Source: Stratiolaelaps scimitus (lineage: Eukaryota > Arthropoda > Arachnida > Mesostigmata > Laelapidae). From it: a stretch of 64,000 nt of DNA. The DNA is taken from contig JABWDB010000006.1 in assembly GCA_019614645.1 (NCBI GenBank), positions 8,990,001-9,054,000 on the forward strand, in the 5' to 3' direction. Made by a program: the position numbers and the translations under genes. The notes under the pieces were generated by a model. That model had not been told where the DNA came from. It made no database searches and was given only the letters and a program-made list of their open reading frames with translations. Below are positions 1-13,010 of this stretch, piece after piece; the stretch's first letter is position 1; each line of letters starts with the position of its first letter.

Positions 1-1270
1 CTAAACACCAACTCGCTACTGAACTCATATACAAAAATCGGCCGAATACTTTATTTATCCATGCGTCCTTCGCGAGAACGAACACGTTCAAGGTACAAAG
101 CAAAGGCCGCGACAAAAACTGAACAATTTGGGAAGAGCGGGAGGGGGCGTCACCTTCCAAACAAAGCAAAGCTGGCGGAAGGGTATCGTACCATCGCTGA
201 ACGACACCATGCCTATGATCGCTGTGCACCTGCCCAAGTGTCGCACTTAACGACCGAAGAAATACCGCTAGTACTGCCATTGGCCCTCTGGGGGACCGCT
301 TGCTCTGGGCCCCCTAGAGGAACACTGTGTGCGCCTTTCTTACGCGCTCTGTGTTTGTGCAAGCGGCAAAGCAGATATAATATATAAGACTAAAAACGCA
401 GTCGTCGGACGCCGCATGCCCTAAATGTCAGGAAAATATCCTCAACGAGTTGTCAAAAATAAGTAGCCGCTCCACGTCTCGGCTGTGTACCTCCGTACAC
501 AGAAATAGCGCCCGCATTGATGTTATATATCCACTGAACGCGATGTGGACTTCTGATTCGATTTTGATGCGAGTTCCGCCGTCTTCAGGGGGTCTTCAGG
601 GGGTCTGCACCGGGGCTAAACTCGGGGGGATGGAGTATACATGGCGTAGGCGGATAGAAGGAAAATCACGGGGCGTAGCGGGCGTGACTTGATGCAATCC
701 CCAAGAAACCTCTAGAAACTAAAAAGCAAAAAATATCTCGTCCAAAGCGTCGATTCAAAGGGTTCTAGCAAGCATCATGCCACATGGCCGTGCCACTGCT
801 GCGGCTGCCGGGATTGCCACGAGCGATCTGAGAAACGCTGGGAGGCACGGACGCGATCTAGCCCGCTGCCGCTCGCTATTGGGGCAAACTTTTGCGCTCG
901 AGCAAAATTTACCGACAACCCCCTTGCACAGCACCCCCTTGGAAAACCCCGCCACTCCAAGTTCCGTCACATTAAAGAGCAGCTAAGGCTGAGACAGCAG
1001 TGGCCACAGCAGCCCGTAACGCGAGCGTCGGTGAATGGCCGGCGAAACTCGACACCCTACCCATGAACAGCGCATGGATAGAGGCGCAGACGACAAGGTA
1101 ACACCGCGCCAGCACGCAACAGCACTTTGCTTTGAACAGTGAACACTTACACGTCTCGGTGACGTAAAATCGCGAACAGAACAGAATAGATCGTTGAGGT
1201 GGTATTGTGCTGAGAATGAGTGCATGGGCCTCTCGAAAAATGGCAACGAGTTTGCTCGACACGGAGAACA
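1..1270. other. GC-rich stretch, no gene recognised
   Basis: By eye this is richer in G+C and CpG than the next 20 kb. It has short open frames on both strands (the longest are about 110 codons at 61-387 and 983-1318), but none shows a recognisable domain or clear splice signals. It could be promoter or 5'-UTR DNA of a gene to the left. No function can be assigned. Confidence 0.3.
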
Positions 1271-4200
1271 CAATGGGGGGGTATTGAAATGAATTGAAAG
1301 GGATATAACTTTATTCAAAACCGCGAATTACAAACGGCGCTTCGATTTGAATCGAACCCGTTCAAAAAAAGGTATACGCTGAGTGAGTATTTGTCGAATG
1401 CTGATAATATTTGGGTGGATGTAATAACAAGAGGCGACGCTGACAACAACAACAATGATGATAATGATTGCGATGATGGTGATGATGGATAGAGCAATCA
1501 ACTAATCGATGAGTAATATGGAAATCGATTTGAATCGGCAGTAATAGTAATAATATAATATTGATTTATTAAAACGAGTGCGAGAACCACTGACAAGAGA
1601 CATGTTCCACAACAAACCATCGAAGCTGGTATTGACTGAGAGAAAACATGGACGCTGGGAGTCGCCATTGAAACACTTTGAATATATTGAGAATGATCTA
1701 ATTGCCCAGCCGGCTACGAGCTTCAGATATGGCCTTGGAAAAACGCAACACCTAGCCTAATTCAACGCCCATATTTCTCCGTGCATTCGGTCTCTTTGTA
1801 TGAAGTGACGAACGTTTAGATAAATCAAGCACTCAATAAATAGTCATCTTGGCGATACACCGACTGACAGACCAGCAAGGTTTTGTAATGTTCTCATAAT
1901 ATCGATGGGAGTCATGTCCATAGTTGAGATCGTAGCCAACTCTTTGTAGCTAGCCCCCGTCTAATATTCGAAGCCGAATATGTTTAGTTCTCTCATTAGT
2001 TCGACGAAACTTTAACTACAAACGCGGCAATAAAACGTCGGTCTTCATCCAGATACATAGGTTCAACTTCACTTTGCGCTATATTGACTTGAATGATCGT
2101 CGCAGCAGGTTGTCAAATAAACCAAAAACACGTTTTGTTTGCATATCATATCCCTGAAGGGGGAGAAGACGGAATATTTAATTTGTAAATAAAATAAATT
2201 CGTAAATAAATAAATTCGTCTAATGTAATATTTAATACATAAGACGGAATATTTAATTCGTAAATGCGCAGCCTAATACCGTGAGCAAGAATTGAATTAA
2301 TGCTCAGCGAGACGTTCACGCGGACGTCTGAGGATTTGACATTCTCGGTTTCGTCCAGCAGCAATTGTTCCATTTGAAACCTGTTAATTAGTAGTTAGTT
2401 CGACGAGTTGATGTCGGATAAGTGCATTACTTTCTAACATTGCTATTTACAACGAATCGCGCTGCAGCCATCCCGTGTCATGAGGTGTTTCTTCCTCCCA
2501 TTACGGTCTTTTGAAGTTTCGTAACATGGCATTTCCGGTGAATCTATGGTGGCCCCAACGCCGGACTCCGGACTATTGCTCCCTTTCAAGCAATACGCTA
2601 TAATGCTGCTTGTGATATCACGAACATGCTGAAAATTACATGCCCTCTACACTTAGGAGCGTAAGTGCCTGTGGTATAAGTGCACAATACAATTTGGCCG
2701 ATCGTAAAACATAGGATTGCACACCTGCTATTTGTGAAATAATAATGGCAGCATAACGGTTGGCGGCAGTGTGGCAGGAATGATTTTGCAGCACAAAATG
2801 ACTAGAGGGGTCGGTGAAGACTGCTTTTTGACGTCGGCTGGTCTCACCGCTTGGCCATTTGTTTGGCTACCACCCGTAAACAGGTGTACGAAGCGCCGGT
2901 CGGATGGTAAGGCGCACGACGCGTACAGGACGATAGTAAGGGCTGCTGGTAAAGAATGGAACAATTCCCCGGAGGCGCGCAGGTCCTACCTGTAAAGGAC
3001 GGGGCAGAACTAACACCGAAAATAGGCACCCATTGTGGAGGTGCTTTTGTAGCCTCTTCCTAAGACGACACGTACAGGGTGTTCAAGGAGGGAACACTAT
3101 GAAGCAGATGTTAAAAGATTCGCACACAATCAGATGAATAGTCGGTGAGGGGCGGTGGGGGTGTGTATTAAAAAGTGAAGCAATGTGATGTCGCTTTTAG
3201 AATCGATGTTCAGACGGTAACGCAACAGCTCGGGTGGCCCTTAGTGAGGGACACTCATGGCTGAGTTCTTGATTTATCTACTACGATACGATAGCAGCTA
3301 TTTTCGAGTCGATCAAAGGCATTCGATGCGTTCGAAGTCGACCATCTCAACAGCTAGACAAAATCGGTGAACTTGAAATAGGCTTTTCGGGAACAATTTC
3401 TCAAGGACGGAAGTGCTCCTTAGGGAACGTCTGGAAACACCCAGAACATACAACACTTGCAAGGCATCCATGCCGAAGATTTCCGAGTTGTCCTGTGTAT
3501 AAAAAGGCGTTCTCGATCTGTCCTTGTTTGATCTTCCACACTATCGCTAAACTGCATTCTGTGGATTTACACAGCTTTAATGCTTTCACAGCTTATGGGA
3601 GCAGCGGATGCCCATCGCTATGCCAATACACAGGGAAACCTACCCGGTGTGATTTGTCTAGAACCGGCACAAAAATTAGGCTTCGTGGTGAGGCCCATTG
3701 GCCAAGTGCGCGGCACTTCGCCACACTCGTGGATGTGCCTAACTTCGATAACGCCGTTTACGGTCAAGCTCATTAACGGGAAATGCAAAAACATTAGCGG
3801 ATTTTTTTTTTTTCGCATGGTGATGATGCGCGTGACAATGACGGTGATCCATAATAGCGTCCATGAATGCAGTCTTTGCATTAGTAGGTTAAATATAATA
3901 CTAATAATAATAGCATCTCGATAGACACTGGCTCGCTTGCGTACGGTGAACTCACAGAGCACACTTACTTGCAAGCATGCGACATATAATAGAGCTTAAG
4001 CATTGTAAAATTGCAGCTCCTTCAATAAACCAATAAACATTTACCATTTACCATAGTTTTACGAGGAGTTTGTACGCGGCTATAAAATCATTCCCCAAAG
4101 TTGTAGTGGTCGAGACAACAGCAAACGCACGACGCGCCTGACGAGTCGGCCATATGCCACAGTGTCTATTGTCTGAGCTGTGAATAACAACCGAAGTCCC

Positions 4201-4760
4201 TCCTCCAAACGGAGGCGGCCGTGTATAATCGCCGTTCACAAAATGAGTGGCATACATCTCAATGAGATATAGTATTCAAAACAATTATTACCGATACGCC
4301 ACACGACAAAACAGAAGCCAGAGACCGGTTGCACGGACAAACTCATCAGCGGCGGATTCGCGCGTGGTCACGTTCATGAAATAGCCAAGTCACGTGAGTC
4401 TATCCGCCGCTGCTGCTGCTGCTGCCCTTAGCTCAGCCGGCTGCCGGTGGGATATTTTTGCCCGAATAAGTTTTCTGTTCACCCTTATTAGTTGTCCCAC
4501 ATTGACCATGTGTACGATTTGAAGCTTCGCATTTATCCGACCCTCTTAGACAATCTGCGTTCGCCTCTCTGAAACGGACGAGGCCATTGATGAGAGCAGT
4601 TTCAATGGGCGATCGTTGTTTTATTTCATCTATCATTGACAACAATTTGTGGGTTATATAGTGGACGATGCCTAACGTAACCGAGGTTTTCGACGGTGAT
4701 AAGTGGTGGGCTTGTGCATCTTTCGAAACCGTCTCAACCCGATCGTAAGCACAGGTCGAA
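1271..4760. other. intergenic DNA, no gene recognised
   Basis: Short open frames only. An ORF at 3580-3924 (+) has a protein-like composition but no motif I know, no clear splice sites and a lysine/phenylalanine low-complexity end. A repeat tail lies at its right side and is listed separately. Confidence 0.3.
3975..4053 (+). repeat. SINE/LINE 3' tail, family A copy 1
   Basis: The segment resembles those at about 27,080-27,150 and 58,165-58,232. All three have a 'CATATAA' block, then 'AAGCATTGTA', then 'CAATAAA(C/T)CAATAAA', ending in repeats of TTTACC. This copy is the most diverged. Ending in a short tandem repeat is typical of non-LTR retroelements and the SINEs that use their machinery. 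Confidence 0.6.
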
Positions 4761-4802
4761 TAGCCGACAACATATTATTACCGAGATAATTCGATATCAG
4801 TG

Positions 4803-4824
4803 GAGAGAGAGAGAGAGAGAGAGA
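4803..4824. repeat. (GA)n microsatellite
   Basis: About eleven GA units, followed some 45 bp later by a short GT-rich run. No other signal is seen here. Confidence 0.9.
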
Positions 4825-7361
4825 CGAGGGCATGATGGAGCGCATCAACGTTGAATACGTTGGTGTGTGCGTGTGTGTGTGTGAATATCATTCTGATAAA
4901 TACACACCCTGCCATCGGCGATTGCTGCCACTAATCAATATTTCTTCAAGAACCGATATATGCTACTATGATCTAGCAGTGGAAGTCATTTTCGTCACTA
5001 TTTCGCAACGCAATGGAGACGTCCTTGAGATTCGAGTATTGTAGGTAGAGTTCGCAGAGGAAGCGCGTTTACCATTAACGCTCGCACTGCTGATCACGGC
5101 ACGAAAGCTTGCTGTGCCTTGACGTCTGCGCGGCAAACCCATCAATTCAGCGATTGAGGACCATCGCGCTGCTGTCAGAAGCTGTCTCTTGCGTGGAGAG
5201 GCGACGAAGCTACATAGGATTGGTGTGGCTCTGTTGAGTGGCCGTATGAGTTCTTATACGTCTCATCTTCAAGATTCTCATTGTGCCCCCCGATCTGTTC
5301 TCACTGCTCGTAGCATCAATGAGAAGCGCCGCCGCAGCCGCCGCCGCCGCTTGCTGAAGCTTATGGCGCATTGCGTCGAAGTGACGTGACAGACAGGGCG
5401 AAATTGCCAGCCACAATGGAACAGCATGAGACAGCACTGGCAACCCCAGCAAACAGCCACCCGTCACGCCCGGCAAGAAGTGCCCCGCCGCACCCAACCA
5501 TGTGGTCGGAGATGAGTTACATACATATGAGCGAGGCGAGGCGAGCCGAAACGTACGAGTGAGATGAACATGAGGGATTCCAGAAAAAAAAATAGAGGGT
5601 TGTGCTGCTATAATGGTGCAATGGAAACGCGAGATTCGCCCAAGGCCGTACCGAACCGGACAGCTGAGATACCTGCTTGTAGACGTCATTCCAGTTGTTA
5701 TAAGGGCATCACGCACTTCAGAGGAGGAATTTGTAATTTTGGAAAAATGACTGTGTATTCCTATTTATTTTGCGTGTGTACGCCATGCTGCGTGTGATTG
5801 CACGATGACGCAATGAGGCGAGCTCATTGTTGGTCTTTCGGAGTTGTTGCTTATTTCATTAGCAAATGTTGTGTTGATGTTAAATGCACATCCTGTTGTT
5901 CCAGATGCGGTGGCACGGCCAGACCCAAATGTCAGAAAGTCCCTGACCGTTGGAGCCAGGAAGTCGATCAGAGAGCGCCAACACTGACCAGACGTGTGTG
6001 CCATTCTCGAATCGGATTACTAAGGCTAGTACTAGTCAAGTTTGAAGTTGCACTTGAACAAGTGTAGCATAACAGCAGAGATGTGCCTTGTACTTCACCA
6101 TCTCAACACATTTTTCTTTCTCGAAGCGAAACGTCTCCGGCACAACATAAGTCTCCTTCAAGTCAAATTCAGTTGGAGAAACTGTCAGAACACGTGCGAA
6201 TATGAGATCAGAAAAATTCTAACTCCTCGAGGTAGAGACCTGATGATTTGACAATGATACATACTGTCAATAATAAATTGCACCAGTATTAATGTAGTAA
6301 TCGTCGTCCTTCAAGCTTCTTATCAGTATCGCTCATCGTCGATGCCGCATTGATTCGTATGTCATTGACGAATCGCGTGGCGTGACACGCGACTGAATCA
6401 CCATTGACTCAGCAACCCAATTATCCGTCTGATATCGTTCACTGAGCTTCAACTCGAGTTCAACCCCAAACGCACCGGTCCTCGCGTGGTCGATGGGGGC
6501 CACGGGGATGCTCGGGGATGCTCGTCTTATTTTTTCTGTTTCGTTTCAACCTTAGTGTACATAGTGCAAGGGATAACCTCTGCTGTAATGCGATGCATCA
6601 GCGAGAACCTCCGCAGCGAGAACTTTCCACCCTTCGCGCCTGCCAAACTATACGTACGCTGCTAATGACTAGATCTAACAACGGGGCAAAGCCGCGCTTA
6701 TATCGTAGCTCTAGACTCGGATGATACAAGTGTTCGATGCGGTGTTCAAACGACTACGATATTAACGTCGACTCTTGGACGGGAGTTATCCGTAATTGAG
6801 GTCACTTGACCGTCGACGCTGAAGGGCGGCACCGTAATAAGCAAATCAACGAGGGAACTAGTGGGGCTAGTGCGCCGATCTGACGGGCATGGAACACTGT
6901 CAAAATATCCTTCTCTATACAAGCGTTAGGTTTGTTTAGTAGTAAATGAAGAGGTTCAATTTCAATTGAATATCGGCCACAGCTGTACTCTAGAGCACAG
7001 AGATGGCTACAGTACCAGTGGCCAGAACTCAAAACATTTTTCTGACGCTATTTCAAGTTAGAATGAGGTTTTAACAAAATAAAAAAGATCCAATTGAATT
7101 AATGAAATATGTAAACACGGCTGGGTCTGCAATCAAGGTGAATGGTGTGCCATCTCAGCGATTGTTTCTAATGACCCGATACAAAGTAACGACCGCGCAG
7201 CGATGATCCATGTGCGTTACTTTCCCGTAGTAAAGACATATCAATGATCATTTGTACAGGTGCCCGATGCATAAATCCACCAAGAAATTGCTGCGCTACA
7301 AAATTAAGTGTATCCCTTTGGGACCTCATTAGCTTCAACGGCTATCTACCTCTATGCGCTT

Positions 7362-7365
<4 letters not shown>
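4825..7365. other. intergenic DNA, no gene recognised
   Basis: The longest open frame is 168 codons on the minus strand (5210-5716). It contains a run of nine alanines from a GCC/GCA repeat and is otherwise arginine-, serine- and threonine-rich without a domain, so it is probably chance. Nothing else can be supported. Confidence 0.3.
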
Positions 7366-7368
<3 letters not shown>

Positions 7369-7394
<26 letters not shown>

Positions 7395-7418
7395 CTATAT
7401 ATATATATATATATATCG
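7369..7418. repeat. (AT)n microsatellite
   Basis: Nearly pure AT dinucleotide repeat interrupted once by 'CTAT', preceded by a short ACAC run. A second, shorter TA tract lies near 7615-7637. Confidence 0.9.
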
Positions 7419-8774
7419 TCGTGTAGTATTGAGTTAGGGTGTGCAGCCATGCTCGTTCGCGTGGTCTTCTCTCGGTTGATCCACGCATGACCACGTGCAA
7501 AACTTGTTTAGCAGGAGAACAGTTATTCTTCTCGATGTTCTCTGTCTCTCTCTCTCTACATTACACATATGCAATCATAAGGACGTGTACAGTTATTTAC
7601 ACACGCAGACATACATATATATATATATTATATATACAATGATTACTACTGACTGCCTGCAGTAGCTGCCCACATTAACTACCCACACTATGCGGGCCTA
7701 ATGGACATCTAACGCAGAGATAGTTGCTGCTCATTTCGCCTAACGAAATAAGCAGTGATGACGACGTTCCGTAAACAATATGACTAACTATATGAGGCCC
7801 ACGTAAGCTGGATATCGTAGGTAGTCGTCGAGATACAACAACGAACCTTAGTCACCGAAACTGAATCAGCGACGAGGGACAGCCGTAAACGACCCACTCG
7901 GACTTTCTTTCGACGTCTTTATCTCATTCGCCTTCTAGCCTAACTCAGTAGCTCTCTCTCTCTATCTCTCTCCCAAAAAAAAATATGTATATCTCCGATC
8001 TGTGAATCGTCCCAACCCCTTTCCACGAAGCTCCGCTTCGCCCGCCTCCGTCTAGGTTAGGTCTGCTCTCTAGGGTCAAACATGTAAAGCGACCCTCGCT
8101 CCTTCTCCTGCACCTATTCTCTCTATTGCCTCCTGTGCTGTGCCTTTTGTAGAAGCCAGTATCTACGCGTCTCTTTCCTACATGGCAAATACATGTAATA
8201 GCCGCTGCTACTGGTAATGGCATCATCGAACGTGGTAGTGGTATCCTACATGTGGCCTACCTTAAGGACGCCGCACGAATGCAACTGAATGCCGCCTCTA
8301 CCGGTGACAATAGTCACAGCTGTAGCGCAGACCGTGTAAAAATAATGAAAGGATTCGAAGTGAATCGGGCAGTAGATATGTACATAGGATACGTGATGGG
8401 ACTCGAGCTGGTAGCTAATTGACAAATGGATACTTTCATAATATGTTCATTAAAACGTACCCGTTAGAGACGGACATACGCTGGAGATTCTTCGGAAGCA
8501 ATTATATTAGGCATTGGCGAAGAAATACGCATGTTTGTGCATAATTTAATTTCAGTCATACACACTCTGTAAGCCCCGACGATAGAAAAAAAAGTATCTA
8601 TAGCGTTTCCATTGGCTTCGTATGAGAAATTGGCGTAAAACTGGACCGAATGACTGCATCTTTGACCAAATTAAACTAAAATAAGGTGAAACTAGCAACA
8701 TTATGAATATTATAGCTTTTATTATTATTATTATTATTATATATGTATGTACAACGTCGAACATAGCATTAACT

Positions 8775-8850
8775 AAAGAATTAGTCGGAGACAGAGTGTC
8801 AGGCCGAGTCCGTCATGGTCACCCCCGAGGGAGTGGATTACCAAGATTAT
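8775..8850 (+). repeat. interspersed repeat family B, copy 1 (short)
   Basis: Shares the core 'GTCAGGC.GAG.CCGTCAT.GTC..CCGAGG' with copies at about 37,780-37,855, 39,600-39,740 and, inverted, 43,340-43,560. Like the 37.8-kb copy it is preceded by 'GAATTA.TCGG.GACAG'. Nature unknown; it could be part of a SINE or of a LINE 3' region. Confidence 0.55.
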
Positions 8851-10060
8851 GACTCGAATTCGCGCTGAGTTGAAACTAGCCACTCAAGTTTGGATCGAGC
8901 TTAAATTGCACTTTTCGACTTAACTCAAAAGTGTTGCTGTTAACCTTCGGCGATCTCGACAAAAACAATACACGTCTCTGACCTTTCAAATCAGCTGGCG
9001 TTATTTAGTGGAAAATAAATTTTGCAACTGCCTCGACCGGCGCAGAAATGAACAGAATTTGCATTGAGTGGTGCATAATTAAAGGCGAGTCCAGGGTCAA
9101 GAGGAAGCTGATTCTCGTCCACGTACTACCACATAGCATGTGGTCGCAGTAACACGCATTCAACGCGATGGAGAGAGGTGAAATCGCCTTTAGCAGTTCT
9201 CGTATAAAACACTCCAAAGGTTCCACTGCCTGCATCCGCCGAATCACCGACAACTTGTCGTTCGCGGCCGGTCAGTGAAAACGATGTTAGTGATATTTTC
9301 TTCACCGAAAATATATTCTAAAATCTATATATTCTACCCTGCTCCTGGCTGAGTATTTTATCAATTTATTACCGTATATCGTAAGTCGTTTCCAGAAGAT
9401 CACCCCTTTTGCCTTTTCGGTGGCGTTCTCACACAATCGTGGACACGAACAGCTCTGTTCGGTTCAGAACAAACTCCGAGGAGACCCCTTGTGTCGATGC
9501 ATTCGTAGCGCCCACATTGTGAGGCCACCTACCATGGAAAGCCTGCTAACATTCTCACCAGACGATGGGTTCGTGCGAAGGCCGTCACGGATGCCGTATA
9601 CACATGGGTACACACAGCGCTCCCCCAACGCGGACAATATGGCCGGCCTTCCGCTGCATTTCGTACACAAGTAGAACAATCCCTAGCCTATTGGGAGCGT
9701 CCAACATCCGGTGGGGGCACACTCACTCGAAATGTGCTGCTCGCCATGCGGGACCCGAAACAAAGGCGTGCTATCTCGATCGACTGACCGTCGGCCGTGC
9801 ATTCATCCACCACTTGAATGGCGCATAAGGAACTCGGCAGCAGCAGCAGCAGCATCCATGCGCTGGTGCGACTACTGCTGCTGCTGCTGTATTCAGCGAG
9901 GGACTAAACATCATATGCCAACCTCTCATTATGCGATCAGCCGAAAATGCATCAGGGGACATTGTCAAGATACATGTCAATTCAGGACAAAAGCAATACA
10001 CACCAAAACACTCACTTGACTATCGGTCAGCATCTATATTTAGCTGGTGATTGGTTCATA
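8851..10060. other. intergenic DNA, no gene recognised
   Basis: Short overlapping open frames on both strands with no family motif. CAG/CTG triplet runs at 9838-9855 and 9874-9890 produce spurious Ser, Ala or Cys tracts. Confidence 0.3.
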
Positions 10061-10063
10061 ATA

Positions 10064-10267
10064 TTAAGATGCGGGCTCTGTCCACCCGCCAGCGTCGATT
10101 GTATCGAATGATCCACTAAAGGTCCCCGTGTTGGTCAGCGACAATCGCAGCTCCTTCGAACCGTTATACGTTGTGCGGTGGTAATCGAACAATGCTAAGT
10201 TGGGGCTAATTTTGAACGCTTCACATGGATTCGGCTCGACCCGTGAATTCGATGAGGAATTTGCCAA
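10064..10267 (-). CDS. candidate terminal exon of an unidentified gene
   Basis: On the minus strand a good acceptor (pyrimidine/T-rich tract then ATGCAG) precedes 67 open codons ending in TAA. The translation (starts LANSSSNSRVEPNPCEAFK, ends GGWTEPAS) has an alternating hydrophobic/polar pattern and an 'LSLTNTGTFSG' segment, as in beta-rich domains. Upstream exons were not found in the next 2 kb; that DNA holds a mariner relic instead. I do not recognise the family, and chance is a real alternative. Confidence 0.25.
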   Translation of the reverse strand: MANSSSNSRVEPNPCEAFKISPNLALFDYHRTTYNGSKELRLSLTNTGTFSGSFDTIDAGGWTEPAS

Positions 10268-10848
10268 CTGCATTAAATATCAATGATTAAATCGTCCAGC
10301 CAGGCTGTACAGCGGTGGTACGCATTGTTACAAATAAAAATGCTCTTATTTATTCATATAATTTGGGCACTAATTGTAAGCCGTATTAGTAAAAAGTTTG
10401 CAAGTTTGAAAATGCTATGCTGATATTCACAGCCGACAGCTTGAATACGAAACAATATTCAAACAGAACAGTGAGGATTTTCTATACATATTTATTTCGC
10501 GCTAATGTTACTAGCGTGCGGCGCTGCGTACTCATTTACCAAACTACGGTTTTGTATTAAAACAACGTGGCGACGTGACGAAAGCATAATACATAATCCC
10601 CAAACGAAGAGCTTCTAGGAAGAGCAAGCCTTGCATATCTAGTGGTGTTCTCAATACATAGTTTATCTTTAGTTATCATGATTATGAGTCTTTAAATATA
10701 CAATAATTAGAAACGTAATTAGGGACAGGGCGTCAATATTGTTCCTATTAATGGTCTCCTTTTGACCGGCAGACGACCCTTCAAACGGCAGATAGCAAGC
10801 AACAAGGGCGATCAGTGGTGTCGTTCGTTTTCATGACACGGTGTCGCC
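10268..10848. other. AT-rich intergenic DNA
   Basis: No open frame, repeat or RNA gene that I can support. Confidence 0.3.
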
Positions 10849-11300
10849 ATAATGAACCGTTACGAGCTTCTGGCTGTTATAAAACACTACTACTTTAAAA
10901 GTTGTGATGCAACCCAGATCAAAAGAAAGTTAGATGCTGTTTACGAAGACCCCATCATATGAAACTGTAGTTATTGGAACAGTGAATTTAAAAGGGGGCG
11001 GTAGAACCCGTCCAAGACGAACTAGGTCCGAGAGCTCTAAAAAGGCGACGAATGAAAAAACTGGTGGTCCGGGATCGTCGGGTTAAAACACATGAGGTAG
11101 CGGAGGCGTTGAAGATTAGCAAGGGTTCGGTTATTCCATCGTATGTCGGTATCTCTTCATGACAAGGCTGAACAGCAAGTAGGTGTCGCACAACTTTGAA
11201 GCAAGAGACAAGAAAATCGGCACACGAGAGTATCCACATGGGCCAAGGCAAAGCGGAACCCTTCGACATTTACAACGACATCCCAACAACAGCCCGCTGA
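10849..11300 (+). mobile_element. decayed mariner-type transposase, N-terminal part
   Basis: From about 10,852 the plus strand reads MNRYELLAVIKHYYF, then a CDATQIKRKLDAVYED-like segment. This is the N-terminal helix-turn-helix region of mariner transposases (pattern 'R.VIKF.F.KG....EI...L..VYG'). After frame changes, 'FKRGR', 'DRRVKTHEVAEALKISKGSV' follow, the mariner linker and second HTH ('DRR.K..EI.....IS.GSV'). Several stops and frameshifts break the frame, and the catalytic D,D34D part is not recognisable, so this is a dead, old copy. Ends and TIRs were not located. DNA up to about 11,700 may be the rest of the element, but I cannot support that. Confidence 0.7.
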
Positions 11301-12085
11301 AAGGTTGATACGCCCACCCTTTACACTGGGTGGGCTTGTTTATTGGAACCCAACTGCAGATGGGACCGCCACCTTCCCTAGTTACAACGGATGCTTGAAC
11401 TGACCGACTCGACGCTGGACGTCCGTGCCCGCAAAGCAAACTATTTTGGAAACAGTTTCGCACCGAGTGTTAATTCGTACTCGACGTTCATCGTAGTGTT
11501 TCTACGTCGGATTCTCTCGACAGTCAACAAAATCAGCAGGCGTTTCCATTTCGCCAATGACATCTAACAATGCACCTGACTCGCTGTTTGTTTAGGCGAA
11601 TGCGCCGACTCGTAGGTAGAATACTTCCGCATTGCAACCGGTGCAGCCACAATGGTTTGTTCTACCCGTGGGGGAACCATGACGATGAGTTCTTTTTTTC
11701 TTTGTAGACGCACGGATGTCAGGGGGCCCAGTGAACGAAACAAATGGATCGCCTCCCAGTGAGGATTCCTGCGTCAGGCCGACGAATGACGTCAGCCCAG
11801 AGCTATTCTGTTGCCTTTCGATAGTCGTTCGCTTGCCGCCTACTTCCTTTGGTCAGAGTGGTCTGAAAATTTAGCCGAAATGTCACTATTGAGCTCAGTA
11901 AATCAACTGACAGCAGCTGAATTTGGCGATATCGAAGACCTAGAAGGATTGGTCGGTGAAATTGCCAACGACGCTAACAGAAATTGATGGACGCGACTAC
12001 TATGTATTATGGTAGACAGGCTTGTTTTCGAGTTTGGTCGTCATATTTCGCAGATCCTCCTCAATCGCGAGCATACTTTGCTGCA
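11301..12085. other. no gene recognised; possible continuation of the mariner relic
   Basis: No clean open frame. Nothing here aligns by eye with the mariner catalytic core. Confidence 0.25.
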
Positions 12086-12180
12086 TATTTATTTATGTGT
12101 TCCATCGATTATAACGGTTCAGGAGTTATGCAAGTAAGCAATATCTCTGTCCTCAACATGTTGCTGCTAATTAGACGCTA
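12086..12180 (+). repeat. inverted repeat, left arm (~95 bp)
   Basis: From 'ATTTATTTATGTGTTCCATC' to 'TTGCTGCTAATTAG' this matches the reverse complement of about 12,985-13,077 with few mismatches. The pair brackets 0.8 kb. It may be the terminal inverted repeats of a ~990-bp non-autonomous DNA transposon, or two copies of one repeat in opposite orientation. Confidence 0.75.
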
Positions 12181-12618
12181 GGAGGCGAAATGAACCTCAA
12201 GGGCAGTCATTTGTAGAACACGATAGGGGCGCGGATAGCTAACAAACTAAGTGCAAGCGGCAAGGAGAGCACTAATGGGCTAAAATGTATTATAATTCCT
12301 ACCGAGCTACCCGAAACTCATTAGCTTTTGATGCATTAGATACGAGCAGCATCAGAAAAGTTGCCTATCGCCTCACCATTCCAACTCGGCACGAGGGCAA
12401 ACTATTATTATTATCGGCTGGAAGCCTGAGATGTTAGACCGACACACCGAGACCTTGAAATGCTGCCATGTTGAAGTTATCGAAAATAAGCCGCGACATA
12501 TGAGTAATCATTGTAAAGAGCTTTACTTCAAAATGGTGAGAGCTAACCTAAAATAAAACACTACGACGAATACAGTGTATCCTTCTTATGTCCCTATTTC
12601 TCTTTTTTTTCTCTTCTT

Positions 12619-12686
12619 TCGAGCTGACCCTCAGCTGTTCCCCTAGCTGACAGGCCTCAGCTCTTAACCTTTAGGTATTACTATGA
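12619..12686 (+). repeat. repeat family C, copy 1
   Basis: 'TTTCGAGCTGA' through 'GACAGGCCTCAGCTCTTAAC' to 'CTTTAGGTATTACTATGA' is found again, almost unchanged, at about 46,693-46,762. The 5' part holds the short palindromic motif GAGCTGA..CTCAGCTG. Both copies follow a T-rich tract. Confidence 0.7.
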
Positions 12687-12939
12687 GGACCTGTCGGGGC
12701 CACCTTTGCTTATTCTCTGCCTTACTTCTATGTCCCTATTTAAGTTGCGTTATGCACATACATGTACATGTTTGTGCTAGTAGATGTTCTGTGCACGTCA
12801 TTGCCTACACCTCAGAAATTTGTAGGTTTCCGAGCCATCTGAGAGCGGGAGGGCGAGGTTTTAGAGGTAAATGTTTATCGGTTTATTGAACAAAGTGCAA
12901 TTGTTTAGTGTGTTTGAGTTCGCTTGTAGATGTCATCAT

Positions 12940-13010
12940 GTCGTCGCGGGACTCGAACCTGCGCCCTCCGGCTATTTGTCTTTTGGCCACTAATTAGCAG
13001 CAACATGTTG
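12940..13010 (-). repeat. tRNA-like head of a SINE
   Basis: On the minus strand 'GGTTCGAGTCCCGCGACGAC' is a perfect Pol III B-box with its flank. 'TAATTAGTGGCC' upstream matches the A-box pattern. No complete cloverleaf or acceptor stem can be drawn, so this is a tRNA-derived SINE rather than a tRNA gene. It overlaps the inner edge of the right inverted-repeat arm. Confidence 0.5.

Noticed and set aside
5210..5716. 168-codon open frame on the minus strand, the second longest in the window
   Set aside because: Driven by a GCC/GCA repeat (poly-Ala) and rich in Ser, Arg and Thr with no domain. Overlapping frames on the other strand are equally long, so coding is not supported.
12940..13010. Possible functional tRNA gene (perfect B-box)
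   Set aside because: No acceptor-stem pairing and no anticodon arm could be drawn; better explained as a SINE head.
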